A stretch of DNA of 64,000 nucleotides from Ruegeria sp. PrR005 (GCF_010500245.1 NZ_JAAGOX010000002.1:62001-126000), one strand, 5' to 3'; positions 19,626-28,419 are shown, numbered from the stretch's first letter. Notes: generated from the letters alone by a model not told the origin. Numbers and translations: made by a program.

Positions 19626-20930
19626 ATGGCTGATTTGAAGACTAACTTTCTGGGTATCGAAAGCCCGAACCCGTTCTGGCTGGCCTCGGCGCCACCGACC
19701 GACAAGGAATACAACGTCCGCCGCGCCTTTGAGGCCGGATGGGGCGGCGTCGTGTGGAAGACGCTCGGCTCCGAAGGGCCGCCGGTGGTGAACGTGAATG
19801 GACCGCGCTATGGTGCCATTTATGGCGCTGACCGACGGCTCTTGGGCCTCAACAATATCGAGCTGATCACCGACCGCCCGCTGGAAACCAACTTGGAAGA
19901 GATCGCGCGGGTCAAGGCGGATTATCCCGACCGGGCGGTGATCGTGTCGATCATGGTGCCCTGCGAGGAAGCGGAGTGGAAATCGATCCTCCCGCGGGTG
20001 GCTGAAACCGGGGCCGATGGTATCGAGCTCAATTTCGGCTGCCCGCATGGGATGAGCGAGCGCGGCATGGGCGCGGCGGTGGGCCAGGTGCCCGAATATA
20101 TCGAGATGGTCACCCGCTGGTGCAAGACCTATTACGACAAGCCGGTGATCGTGAAACTGACGCCCAATATCACCGATATCCGCTATCCGGCGCGGGCCGC
20201 CAGGAATGGTGGGGCGGATGCGGTTTCTCTTATCAATACAATCAGTTCCATCACCTCTGTAAACCTGGACAACTTCAGCCCCGAGCCGTCAATCGACGGC
20301 AAGGGCAGCCATGGCGGGTATTGCGGGCCGGCGGTGAAACCGATCGCGATGAACATGGTGGCCGAGATCGCGCGCGACCCGGAAACCCGGGGTCTGCCGA
20401 TCAGCGGGATCGGCGGCGTGACCACCTGGCGCGACGCGGCCGAGTTCATGAGCCTCGGCTGCGGCACGGTGCAGGTCTGCACCGCCGCGATGACCTATGG
20501 CTTCCGCGTGGTGGAAGAGATGAAATCCGGTCTCAGCCAGTGGATGGACGAGAAAGGCTATTCCAGCGTCAACGATTTCGTCGGGCGCGCGGTGCCGAAT
20601 GTGACAGACTGGCAGTATCTGAACCTGAACTACGTCGCCAAGGCCAAGATCGACCAGGATCAGTGCATCAAATGCGGGCGCTGCTATGCCGCCTGCGAGG
20701 ATACCTCGCACCAGGCGATTTCCATGTCCGAGGATCGGGTGTTCGAGGTGATGGATGACGAATGCGTCGCCTGCAATCTCTGCGTCGATGTCTGCCCGAT
20801 CGACGGCTGTATCTCAATGGTGGCGATGCAGCCGGGCGAAACTGACCCGCGAACCGGCAAAGTGGTGCAGGCCGATTATTCCAACTGGACTACACATCCG
20901 AACAACCCGATGGCGCGCGCGGCGGAGTAA
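19626..20930 (+). CDS. preA: NAD-dependent dihydropyrimidine dehydrogenase subunit PreA
   Basis: FMN and Fe-S catalytic subunit reducing uracil or thymine to the dihydro form, 434 residues. The N-terminal two-thirds is a dihydroorotate-dehydrogenase-type barrel (NPFWLASAPPTDKEYNVRRA, ELNFGCPHGMSERGMGAAVGQ, VKLTPNITDI, ISGIGGVTTWRDAAEFMSLG). The C-terminus carries two [4Fe-4S] motifs, CIKCGRCYAACEDTSHQAI and CVACNLCVDVCPIDGC. At position 152 there is Val where mammalian enzymes, as I recall, have the proton-donating Cys (motif LACGQ). An AGGGAGG Shine-Dalgarno lies upstream. It functions with PreT. Confidence 0.92.
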   Translation: MADLKTNFLGIESPNPFWLASAPPTDKEYNVRRAFEAGWGGVVWKTLGSEGPPVVNVNGPRYGAIYGADRRLLGLNNIELITDRPLETNLEEIARVKADYPDRAVIVSIMVPCEEAEWKSILPRVAETGADGIELNFGCPHGMSERGMGAAVGQVPEYIEMVTRWCKTYYDKPVIVKLTPNITDIRYPARAARNGGADAVSLINTISSITSVNLDNFSPEPSIDGKGSHGGYCGPAVKPIAMNMVAEIARDPETRGLPISGIGGVTTWRDAAEFMSLGCGTVQVCTAAMTYGFRVVEEMKSGLSQWMDEKGYSSVNDFVGRAVPNVTDWQYLNLNYVAKAKIDQDQCIKCGRCYAACEDTSHQAISMSEDRVFEVMDDECVACNLCVDVCPIDGCISMVAMQPGETDPRTGKVVQADYSNWTTHPNNPMARAAE

Positions 20931-20988
20931 TCTGCAAGAGAAGAGGCGGCTTGTCTCTTCCGGCGCCACTTGATTAAATTGATCTCAG

Positions 20989-21009
20989 GGGCGGCCCAAT
21001 CGGCCGCCC
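20989..21009 (+). terminator. GC-rich hairpin between preA and the MFS gene
   Basis: GGGCGGCC and GGCCGCCC form a perfect 8-bp stem with a 5-nt loop, followed by TTGGCTTT. It lies 58 bp behind preA and 21 bp before the next start codon, so it may be a weak terminator or an attenuator rather than a full stop. Confidence 0.5.
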
Positions 21010-21030
21010 TTGGCTTTCGGAGACCTGTTC

Positions 21031-22302
21031 ATGGTACGTCAGTTGCTGCCAGTCAGCGCCCTGTTGCTGGGTTCGGCCCTGCTGCTGTTTGCCGGGGGCA
21101 TGAACGGTCTGATTCTGCCGATCAGAGGAACGCAGGAAGGGTTCAGCGCGGCGGCGCTGGGTCTGCTCGGCACCGGCTGGGCTTTGGGTTATGTCGCGGG
21201 CTGCTTCTATACGCCCCGGCTGGTGGGCAAGGTCGGGCATGTGCGCGCCTTCAGCGTGATGTCGGGTTTCGCTGCCGTCGCTGTGTTGCTGTCGTTGCTG
21301 CTCTTGACCCCCTGGACCTGGATACCCCTGCGCGCGATGTCGGGCTTCTGTTTTGCCGGGGCGGCAATGATCGTCGAAAGCTGGCTGAGCGAACGGGCTG
21401 AGCCGAGCACGCGCGGCCGTATCTTTGGCCTCTACACGATGGTGAACCTCGGCGCGTCGACCGCCGGTCAACTGGTGCTGACGATGGGCGACACCTCGGG
21501 GTTTCTGTTCTTCGTGTTGCCCGCGATCTTTTACTGTCTGGCACTGATGCCGACGGCGATGTCGTCCAAAGCGGTGCCCAAACCGCTGGTCAGCGTGCGG
21601 CTCGACCTGATGGCGCTCTGGCGCAACTCGCCCGTGGCGGTGATCGGTGTGCTCTGCGTGGGCGTATCGAACAGCGCTTTTGGCACGCTGTCGGCGGTCT
21701 ATGCAAATGGCATCGGCCTGGCGCTCGCGACCGTGGCGCTGTTCGCCAGTCTGCCGGTGTTGGCGGGTGCAGTATCGCAGATTCCGATCGGCTGGCTGTC
21801 TGATCGGCTGGACCGGCGCGCGGTTCTGATCGGTGTGGCGGCCCTGGCACTGGCGGTCGATATGGTCTTCATCGCGCTGTCGCCCGAGTCGCGGATGCTG
21901 AACCTGGTGCTGGCCTCGCTTTTCGGCGCGGCGATCTATGCCATGTATCCGATCATCATAGCCCATGCCAACGACCATGCCGCAACGGATCAGGCGATCC
22001 AGGTCAGTGGCGGTTTGTTGATGCTCTACGGGGTCGGCGCGATTCTGGGGCCGTTGTTTGCAGGGTTCGGCATGGAAACACTTGGCAGCGCCGGATTGTT
22101 CATGACCTCTGCCGGGGCGCATGTGCTGCTGATCCTGTTCGCGGGCCTGCGCATCCTGCTGCGCGCGCCTGTGGCCGAGGCCGACAAGTCGAGCTTTGTT
22201 CCTAGTCCAGCAGCCCGCGCGACGACGCCCGAAACCGCAGCACTGGCGAGCGCCGAGTCTGATGAGGTTGAGGAGGAGGTGCCTAGTTCGGATGCGGGCT
22301 GA
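21031..22302 (+). CDS. MFS transporter
   Basis: 12-span major facilitator protein, 423 residues. The first span (LLLGSALLLFAGGMNGLIL) and the loop with TGWALGYVAGCFYTPRLVGKVGHVR correspond to the A-motif region of the YcaD/multidrug-type branch. MSGFCFAGAAMIVESWLSERA follows, and WLSDRLDRRAVLIG is the second-half A motif. Start 21031 is chosen over a TTG at 21010 since CGGAGA lies upstream. The C-terminal about 45 residues are charged and cytoplasmic. It stands between preA and the regulator gene, convergent with the latter (ends overlap by 20 bp), so it may move pyrimidines or their breakdown products. Confidence 0.85.
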   Translation: MVRQLLPVSALLLGSALLLFAGGMNGLILPIRGTQEGFSAAALGLLGTGWALGYVAGCFYTPRLVGKVGHVRAFSVMSGFAAVAVLLSLLLLTPWTWIPLRAMSGFCFAGAAMIVESWLSERAEPSTRGRIFGLYTMVNLGASTAGQLVLTMGDTSGFLFFVLPAIFYCLALMPTAMSSKAVPKPLVSVRLDLMALWRNSPVAVIGVLCVGVSNSAFGTLSAVYANGIGLALATVALFASLPVLAGAVSQIPIGWLSDRLDRRAVLIGVAALALAVDMVFIALSPESRMLNLVLASLFGAAIYAMYPIIIAHANDHAATDQAIQVSGGLLMLYGVGAILGPLFAGFGMETLGSAGLFMTSAGAHVLLILFAGLRILLRAPVAEADKSSFVPSPAARATTPETAALASAESDEVEEEVPSSDAG

Positions 22303-22900
22303 GCAGCCGCCGATAGAGTGTGTCGAGGAACACGTCGGCACCGTCGAACGGGTCTTCGTCCCCCAGCACGGCGCGCACCTGCACATCGAAATCCGCATAA
22401 TGCTGGGTCAGCGACCAGATCGAGAACAGCAGGTGATAGGGGTGCACACGGGCGATCCGGCCCGCGTCCATCCAGCTTTCGAGCAGGGCCACCTTGTCAT
22501 CGACCAGCGCCTTCAGATCCTCGCTCAATGCCTGATAAATGCGCGGCGCACCCTGAACGATTTCATTGGCGAAAAGGCGGCTTTCACGGGGATAGTCGCG
22601 GCTCATTTCCAGCTTGCGATGAACGTAGGCGAGTAATTCGGTCAAAGGCTCGCCGCTGTCATCGAGCGCGCGCAGGGGATCGAGCCAGGTATCGAGAAGT
22701 TCGGCCAGAAGCGCCTCGTGCATCGCCTCTTTCGACGGGAAATAATAGAGCAGGTTGGGTTTGCTCAATCCGGCCTCTGTCGCGATCTGGTCCACCGTCG
22801 CCCCGCGGAACCCATGCGCTGAAAACACGTTCAACGCGGCCTCCAGAATGGCTGCGCGGTTTTTCTTCTGGATACGGGTCGGCGCGCGGTCCTGCGGCAT
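22283..22900 (-). CDS. rutR: TetR-family regulator, RutR-like
   Basis: 205-residue regulator with an N-terminal TetR HTH (ILEAALNVFSAHGFRGATVDQIATEAGLSKPNLLYYFPSKEAMHEALL, residues about 18-63). The C-terminal ligand domain resembles RutR (PRESRLFANEIVQGAPRIYQ, WSLTQHYADFDVQV). In E. coli RutR binds uracil and the site TTGACCA-NN-TGGTCAA. A perfect copy of that site lies 100 bp upstream of this gene in the divergent promoter region, which strongly supports the assignment. It probably represses the pyrimidine genes in the absence of uracil or thymine. The 3' end overlaps the convergent MFS gene. Confidence 0.88.
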   Translation of the reverse strand: MPQDRAPTRIQKKNRAAILEAALNVFSAHGFRGATVDQIATEAGLSKPNLLYYFPSKEAMHEALLAELLDTWLDPLRALDDSGEPLTELLAYVHRKLEMSRDYPRESRLFANEIVQGAPRIYQALSEDLKALVDDKVALLESWMDAGRIARVHPYHLLFSIWSLTQHYADFDVQVRAVLGDEDPFDGADVFLDTLYRRLLSPHPN

Positions 22901-22968
22901 GATCTGCTGATTTTTCCTTCGCTTGGCCGTCGAAGTGACGGAATCTTGCAGTGGAACTCGGCTATTTC

Positions 22969-23016
22969 TTGACTGGTGTCAAACCCGTGATAGCGTGAGT
23001 TTGACCAGTTGGTCAA
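22969..23016. promoter_or_regulatory. RutR-type operator in the divergent promoter
   Basis: TTGACCAGTTGGTCAA at 23001-23016 is a perfect 7-2-7 palindrome identical in form to the E. coli RutR consensus. A shorter repeat, TTGACTGGTGTCAA (22969-22982), lies 32 bp away, measured between starts. Both are between rutR (minus) and the carbamoylase gene (plus). Binding is inferred from the sequence match. Confidence 0.8.
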
Positions 23017-23062
23017 ATAGCTAGGCCAGCAAGAACGCAAAGCAAGCAACAGGGGAACAGGT

Positions 23063-24313
23063 ATGGCGGCTCCGGCACAGAATCTCAGAATCAACGGTGA
23101 CCGGTTGTGGGACAGTCTGATGGAGATGGCCAAGATCGGCCCTGGTGTGGCGGGAGGTAACAACCGCCAGACCCTGACGGACGAAGATGGCGAAGGGCGC
23201 GCGCTGTTCCAGAAATGGTGCGAGGCTGCGGGCTGTTCCATGGGGCTCGACCAGATGGGCAACATGTTCGCCATGCGACCGGGCACCGATCCAGAGGCGC
23301 TGCCGGTCTATGTGGGCTCGCATCTGGATACTCAGCCCACGGGCGGCAAATATGACGGGGTGCTGGGCGTGCTGGCGGGGCTTGAAGTGATCCGCACCCT
23401 GAACGATCTGGGCATCCGCACCAAACACCCCATCGTCGCCACCAACTGGTCCAACGAGGAGGGCACGCGCTTTGCCCCCGCTATGCTCAGCTCTGGCGTG
23501 TTTGCCGGCATGCACACGCAGGACTGGGCCTATGCGCGCACCGATGCCGAAGGAAAGAGCTTTGGTGACGAGCTGTCGCGGATCGGCTGGCGTGGCGAGG
23601 AAAAGGTGGGCGCGCGCAGGATGCATGCGTTCTTCGAGCTGCATATCGAACAGGGGCCGATTCTTGAGGCCGAGGGCAAGGATATCGGCGTTGTCACCCA
23701 TGGCCAGGGGCTGAGCTGGACCCAGGTCACGATCACCGGCAAGGACGCGCATACCGGCTCGACCCCGATGCCGATGCGGCGCAACGCGGGGCTGGGTATG
23801 GCGCGGCTGCTGGAAAAGGTGGACGAAATTGCGCTGAGCCATGCGCCCCACGCGGTGGGGGCGGCGGGCCATATCGACGTCTATCCCAACTCGCGCAACG
23901 TGATCCCGGGCAAGGTGGTGTTCACGGTGGATTTCCGCAGCCCCGAGCTGTCGGTGATCGAGGATATGGAGGCGCGGCTGCGCGTCGAGGGCGAGAGGAT
24001 CGCCGATGCGATGGGGCTGGAGATCGCCTTTGAGAAGGTGGGCGGCTTCGATCCGGTGGCCTTTGACGAAGGCTGTGTCTCGGCCATTCGTAACGCGGCT
24101 GAACGGCTGGGATACAGCCATATGAACATCATCTCGGGCGCGGGACACGATGCCTGCTGGATCAACCGGGTGGCACCGACGGCCATGGTGATGTGTCCCT
24201 GCGTGGACGGGCTGAGCCATAACGAGGCCGAAGAGATATCGAAGGAATGGGCTGCGGCCGGGGCCGACGTTTTGTTCCATGCGGTGGTCGAGACGGCGGA
24301 AATCGTGGAGTGA
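23063..24313 (+). CDS. Zn-dependent amidase/carbamoylase of the hydantoinase-associated M20 type (probable beta-ureidopropionase)
   Basis: 416-residue metallohydrolase of the allantoate amidohydrolase/N-carbamoyl amino acid hydrolase group. Metal-site segments are GSHLDTQPTGGKYDGVLGVLAGLEV (His, Asp), NEEGTRFAPAML (Glu) and FFELHIEQGP (His region). The dimerisation domain contains VTITGKDAHTGSTPMPMR, and the late SGAGHDACWI provides the last His. Together with dihydropyrimidinase downstream it would hydrolyse N-carbamoyl-beta-alanine or N-carbamoyl-beta-aminoisobutyrate to the beta-amino acid, CO2 and ammonia. It stands directly behind the RutR-type operator. Confidence 0.9.
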   Translation: MAAPAQNLRINGDRLWDSLMEMAKIGPGVAGGNNRQTLTDEDGEGRALFQKWCEAAGCSMGLDQMGNMFAMRPGTDPEALPVYVGSHLDTQPTGGKYDGVLGVLAGLEVIRTLNDLGIRTKHPIVATNWSNEEGTRFAPAMLSSGVFAGMHTQDWAYARTDAEGKSFGDELSRIGWRGEEKVGARRMHAFFELHIEQGPILEAEGKDIGVVTHGQGLSWTQVTITGKDAHTGSTPMPMRRNAGLGMARLLEKVDEIALSHAPHAVGAAGHIDVYPNSRNVIPGKVVFTVDFRSPELSVIEDMEARLRVEGERIADAMGLEIAFEKVGGFDPVAFDEGCVSAIRNAAERLGYSHMNIISGAGHDACWINRVAPTAMVMCPCVDGLSHNEAEEISKEWAAAGADVLFHAVVETAEIVE

Positions 24314-24331
24314 TTGGGGGCCAGCCCCCAA
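24314..24331. repeat. perfect hairpin behind the carbamoylase gene
   Basis: TTGGGGGC and GCCCCCAA are perfect 8-bp arms around CA, starting at the stop codon of the carbamoylase gene. No T-run follows. Such G/C-run palindromes followed by a GTATTT-like stretch are common between genes in Rhodobacterales, and this one may be a weak terminator or a dispersed element. Confidence 0.5.
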
Positions 24332-24368
24332 ACCCCCGCAGTATTTGAGGCGAAGCGAAGGACAAGGG

Positions 24369-24686
24369 ATGGTGCCGGACACAGCCACAATGCGCAAACG
24401 GATAAGGGCGGCGATCGAGGCCGATCTTTCGGACGCGCCATTGGATGCGGTGGGCCGGGCCACGCTGCGCGATTTCGCGGCCTTGCGGCAAGAGCCGGAG
24501 GCGGTGGAGGTTCAGTTCAGTGGCGGCGTGATGGGGCAAGGTTGGGCGGTCACGCGGCCGAATGGCCCCTACCTGGTCGTCTACCTGCCGCAGGCGGGAT
24601 GTTTCTCGCTTTGTGTCGAGGGGCCGTTCGGGCCGCTCGATATCGGGGTGCATGGCAATGCGATCGGCTGTTTCGGGTCGGTCTGA
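24369..24686 (+). CDS. small conserved-looking protein inside the pyrimidine operon, unknown function
   Basis: A 105-residue soluble protein. The N-terminal part is helical (TMRKRIRAAIEADLSDAPLD) and the C-terminal half is beta-rich, with alternating Gly and aromatic residues (GQGWAVTRPNGPYLVVYLPQ, GCFSLCVEGPFGPLDIGV). An in-frame ATG at 24390 is an alternative start. It lies between the carbamoylase and dihydropyrimidinase genes on the same strand with 24 bp to the latter, so it is probably co-transcribed. I do not recognise the family. Confidence 0.6.
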   Translation: MVPDTATMRKRIRAAIEADLSDAPLDAVGRATLRDFAALRQEPEAVEVQFSGGVMGQGWAVTRPNGPYLVVYLPQAGCFSLCVEGPFGPLDIGVHGNAIGCFGSV

Positions 24687-24710
24687 CAAGAAAACAGGGA
24701 GTTCAAGAAA

Positions 24711-26165
24711 ATGAACACAGTCATCAGGAACGGCACCGTTGTGACCGCCGATCTGACTTATAAGGCCGATGTGCTGATCGATGGTGGCGTGATCACCGAA
24801 ATCGGTGCGGGGTTGAAGGGTGACACCGAGCTGGACGCCACCGGTTGTTACGTGATGCCCGGCGGTATCGACCCGCACGTGCATCTGGAAATGCCCTTCA
24901 TGGGCACCTACTCCAGCGACGATTTCGAGTCCGGCACCCGTGCCGGGCTGGCGGGCGGCACCACAATGGTGGTGGATTTCTGCCTGCCCAACCAGGGTGA
25001 GAGCCTGCTGGACGCGATCAAGCGCTGGGACAACAAATCGACCCGCGCCAATTGCGACTATTCCTTCCACATGGCGGTGACCTGGTGGGGCGAGCAGGTC
25101 TTCAACGACATGAAGACCGTGATCGACACCCGAGGCATCAACACGTTCAAGCATTTCCTTGCTTACAAAGGCGCGCTGATGGTGAACGATGACGAGCTGT
25201 TTGCCTCGTTCAATCGACTGGCCGAACTGGGCGGGATTGCTATGGTTCATGCCGAAAACGGCGATGTGGTGGCCGAGATGACGGCCAAGCTGCTGGCTGC
25301 GGGCAATACCGGCCCCGAGGCGCATGCCTATTCACGCCCCTCTCAGGTCGAGGGCGAGGCCACCAACCGCGCCATCATGATCGCCGATATGGCCGGCGTG
25401 CCGCTTTATGTGGTGCATACCTCGTGCGAAGAGGCGCATGAGGCGATCCGGCGTGCGCGGATGCAAGGCAAGCGCGTCTGGGGTGAACCGCTGATCCAGC
25501 ACCTGACACTGGACGAGAGCGAGTATTTCCACCCCGACTGGGACCATGCCGCCCGCCGCGTGATGTCGCCGCCCTTCCGCAACAAGCAGCATCAGGACAG
25601 CCTGTGGGCAGGTCTGCAATCGGGCTCGCTGAGCGTGGTGGCGACCGATCACTGCGCCTTTACCACCGAGCAGAAACGTTATGGCGTGGGTGATTTTTCC
25701 AAGATCCCCAACGGCACCGGTGGGCTGGAGGACCGGATGCCGATGCTGTGGACCCATGGGGTGGCGACCGGTCGCCTGACGCCCAACGAGTTTGTGGCGG
25801 TCACATCAACAAACATTGCCAAGATATTGAATTGCTATCCAAAAAAGGGAGCGGTTCTGGTGGGCGCCGATGCCGATCTGGTGGTCTGGGATCCGGAAAA
25901 GTCCAAGACGATCAGCGCGGGCAGCCAGCAATCGGCGATTGATTACAACGTGTTCGAGGGCAAGGAGGTCAAGGGCCTGCCGCGCTTTACCCTGACGCGT
26001 GGCCAGGTGGCGGTGCATGACGGCGAGATTCGCACCCAGGAGGGCCATGGCAAGTTCGTGGCGCGCGAGGCGAATACGCCGGTGAACCGTGCGCTGAGCA
26101 GCTGGAAAGAGCTGACCGCGCCACGCCCGGTCCAGCGCAGCGGTATTCCGGCGACGGGGGTCTGA
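24711..26165 (+). CDS. hydA: dihydropyrimidinase
   Basis: Cyclic amidohydrolase opening dihydrouracil and dihydrothymine to N-carbamoyl-beta-amino acids, 484 residues. The two-His metal motif is GGIDPHVHLEMPFMG (His57, His59). FKHFLAYKGALMVNDDELF carries the lysine that is carbamylated in this family, and later metal-site His and Asp occur in VHAENGD, VVHTSCEEA and VVATDHCAF. AGGGAG lies upstream of the ATG. It follows the carbamoylase and the small gene in what looks like one operon and completes the reductive pyrimidine route started by PreTA. Confidence 0.93.
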   Translation: MNTVIRNGTVVTADLTYKADVLIDGGVITEIGAGLKGDTELDATGCYVMPGGIDPHVHLEMPFMGTYSSDDFESGTRAGLAGGTTMVVDFCLPNQGESLLDAIKRWDNKSTRANCDYSFHMAVTWWGEQVFNDMKTVIDTRGINTFKHFLAYKGALMVNDDELFASFNRLAELGGIAMVHAENGDVVAEMTAKLLAAGNTGPEAHAYSRPSQVEGEATNRAIMIADMAGVPLYVVHTSCEEAHEAIRRARMQGKRVWGEPLIQHLTLDESEYFHPDWDHAARRVMSPPFRNKQHQDSLWAGLQSGSLSVVATDHCAFTTEQKRYGVGDFSKIPNGTGGLEDRMPMLWTHGVATGRLTPNEFVAVTSTNIAKILNCYPKKGAVLVGADADLVVWDPEKSKTISAGSQQSAIDYNVFEGKEVKGLPRFTLTRGQVAVHDGEIRTQEGHGKFVAREANTPVNRALSSWKELTAPRPVQRSGIPATGV

Positions 26166-26170
26166 TGCGC

Positions 26171-26584
26171 CTATTCGGGCACAAGCGCGTCCAGGTCGGG
26201 CAGGAGAACGACGCTCTCCTGCTCGTGCGGATCGGTGCGGGCCAGGATGGCGACCGCCTCGGTCTGGCCGGTGTTGATCGGCAGGTGCGGCACACCGGCG
26301 GGGATATAGATCAGATCACCGGCATTGGTTTCCATCCGGTGTTCCAGGGCCGGTCCCCAGTACATGATCGCCGACCCCTCGATCACATAGATCGCGGTCT
26401 CGTGGTCGGCGTGCAGATGGGCCTTGGCCCGGCCACCCGGCGGAATACGCAACATGTGCATGCAAATGGATTGGGCGCCGGTCGTCTCGCGCGCGATCCC
26501 TTGAAAATAATTGAACCCCTGTTTGCCGGCATAGGTTTCGCCAAGGCGGAGTTTTTGGCAGGTTTCTGGCATCTGATCGGGCAT
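26171..26584 (-). CDS. single-domain cupin protein
   Basis: 137-residue cupin with the metal site HLHADHETAIYVIEGSAIMYWG (two His and Glu) in motif 1 and GDLIYIPAGVPHLPINTG (His) in motif 2. It lies antisense between dihydropyrimidinase and the ABC operon, only 5 bp from the stop of the former, and diverges from the ABC genes with a 32-bp gap. Small cupins of this kind may be isomerases, dioxygenases or sensors. A role in pyrimidine breakdown is suggested by position only. Confidence 0.75.
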   Translation of the reverse strand: MPDQMPETCQKLRLGETYAGKQGFNYFQGIARETTGAQSICMHMLRIPPGGRAKAHLHADHETAIYVIEGSAIMYWGPALEHRMETNAGDLIYIPAGVPHLPINTGQTEAVAILARTDPHEQESVVLLPDLDALVPE

Positions 26585-26616
26585 CGCTCGGGGGTCTCCA
26601 ACAGGACAATGACACT

Positions 26617-27420
26617 ATGAATGGGACAGGGCAGCAGCCGGAGTTGTCAAGCGTGGTTTCGGCCAAGGGGCTGGATCTGACGTTTCAGACCAATGATGGG
26701 CCGGTTCACGCGCTCAAGGACGTGAACCTGGAAATCAACAAGGGCGATTTCGTCAGTTTTATCGGGCCGTCAGGTTGTGGTAAGACAACGTTCCTGCGGT
26801 GCATCGCGGCGCTCGAGACACCGACGGGCGGCAGCCTGACGGTGAACGGGATGACACCTGACGAAGCGCGGCGCAAGCGCGCCTATGGCTATGTGTTCCA
26901 GGCGGCGGGGCTGTATCCTTGGCGCACCATCGCCAAGAATATCAAACTGCCGCTCGAAATCATGGGCTACTCCCGGCAAGAGCAGGATGAACGGGTGAGG
27001 AAAGTTCTGGAACTTGTTGATCTTGCTGGATTTGGCGGCAAGTTTCCCTGGCAGCTCTCTGGCGGGATGCAACAGCGGGCGAGTATCGCGCGGGCGCTGG
27101 CCTTTGACGCTGATATCCTGCTGATGGACGAACCGTTCGGGGCGTTGGACGAGATTGTGCGTGACCACCTAAATGAACAATTGCTGGCGCTTTGGGCGCG
27201 GACGGGCAAGACGATCGGCTTTGTCACCCATTCAATTCCCGAGGCGGTTTATCTGAGTACCCGCATCGTGGTGATGAGCCCACGACCGGGCCGGATCACC
27301 GATGTGATCGAAAGCCCGCTGCCCAAGGAGCGGCCGCTCGACATTCGCGACAGCGCCGAGTTCATCGAAGTGGCGCATCGGGTGCGCGAGGGGCTCAGGG
27401 CAGGACACGCCGATGAGTGA
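26617..27420 (+). CDS. ABC transporter ATP-binding protein (nitrate/taurine/pyrimidine type)
   Basis: 267-residue ATPase of the SsuB/TauB/ThiZ group. Walker A is GPSGCGKTTFLR, the Q-loop YVFQAAGLYPWRT, the signature LSGGMQQRASIARALA, Walker B ILLMDEPFGALDE and the H-loop VTHSIPEAVYLS. The late VVMSPRPGRI is typical of this group. The two following permeases and the NMT1-type receptor complete the importer. Given the flanking pyrimidine enzymes, a pyrimidine base or thiamine-pyrimidine-like substrate is likely. Confidence 0.9.
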   Translation: MNGTGQQPELSSVVSAKGLDLTFQTNDGPVHALKDVNLEINKGDFVSFIGPSGCGKTTFLRCIAALETPTGGSLTVNGMTPDEARRKRAYGYVFQAAGLYPWRTIAKNIKLPLEIMGYSRQEQDERVRKVLELVDLAGFGGKFPWQLSGGMQQRASIARALAFDADILLMDEPFGALDEIVRDHLNEQLLALWARTGKTIGFVTHSIPEAVYLSTRIVVMSPRPGRITDVIESPLPKERPLDIRDSAEFIEVAHRVREGLRAGHADE

Positions 27421-27504
27421 GCGGGGTTCAAGTATCAAGGCGGGGTGGACAAGAAATCCCCATGACTTTTCTCCGCCCGTGACAGGTCGGGCCGGAGGTG
27501 CGCC

Positions 27505-28419
27505 ATGAAACAGATAATGGCTGTTTTGACCGTGGTCGCGACGCTGATCGGCCTTTGGTATCTCGCCTGCATTCCGATGAACATGCAAGGCGTTCTGGTC
27601 GAGGCCGAACGCGCGGGGGCGGAGGTAGCGCCGCCAGATGCTGCGGCGCGACGCGAGATGGGGGGCGTATCATTGGCATTGCGCAACGGGTTTGCCGTTC
27701 CGGCAACTTGGGCGCAGGAACGTCCCCGTCTGCCCGCGCCGCATCAGGTGGCGGTCGAGCTGTGGGACACCACGGTTCTGAAGAAGATCACGTCGAAGCG
27801 CAGCCTTGTCTATCACGGCTGGGTAACGCTGAGTGCCACGCTTTTGGGCTTTGGTATCGGCACTGTTTTGGGCGTGTTGCTGGCGGTGGGGATCGTGCAC
27901 AGCCGTGTCATGGACATGTCGGTGATGCCCTGGGCCATTGTCAGTCAGACCATCCCGATCATCGCGCTGGCGCCGATGATCATCGTGGTGCTCTATTCGG
28001 TGGGCGTTCAGGGGATCATCCCCAAGGCGGTAATTTCGGCCTATCTGAGCTTCTTCCCGGTCGTGGTCGGCATGGTCAAGGGGCTGCGCAGCCCCGATGC
28101 GATGCAGCTCGACTTGCTCAGGACCTATAGCGCCTCGAAGGGCGAGACCTTTTGGAAACTGCGCCTGCCTGCGTCGATGCCCTATCTCTTTGCCTCGCTC
28201 AAGATCGGTATCGCCGCTTCGCTGGTCGGCGCCATCGTAGGCGAATTGCCCACTGGTGCGGTTTCCGGCCTCGGCGCGCGCCTGCTGGCAGGTAGTTACT
28301 ATGGCCAGACCGTGCAGATCTGGTCGGCGCTTTTCGGCGCCGCGATCCTGGCGGCCTGCCTTGTCGGGCTGTTGGGGCTGATCGAGAAAACGGTGCTGAA
28401 ACGGATGGGGATGGCCTGA
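27505..28419 (+). CDS. ABC transporter permease (SsuC/TauC type), first
   Basis: 304-residue inner-membrane permease. An N-terminal span (about residues 5-25) is followed by a periplasmic stretch of some 75 residues and then the core of five spans. The coupling motif reads LLRTYSASKGETFWKLRLPASMPYLF. It sits 84 bp behind the ATPase and overlaps the next permease by one base (TGATG). Having two different permeases is usual for pyrimidine/HMP-type importers. Confidence 0.9.
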   Translation: MKQIMAVLTVVATLIGLWYLACIPMNMQGVLVEAERAGAEVAPPDAAARREMGGVSLALRNGFAVPATWAQERPRLPAPHQVAVELWDTTVLKKITSKRSLVYHGWVTLSATLLGFGIGTVLGVLLAVGIVHSRVMDMSVMPWAIVSQTIPIIALAPMIIVVLYSVGVQGIIPKAVISAYLSFFPVVVGMVKGLRSPDAMQLDLLRTYSASKGETFWKLRLPASMPYLFASLKIGIAASLVGAIVGELPTGAVSGLGARLLAGSYYGQTVQIWSALFGAAILAACLVGLLGLIEKTVLKRMGMA

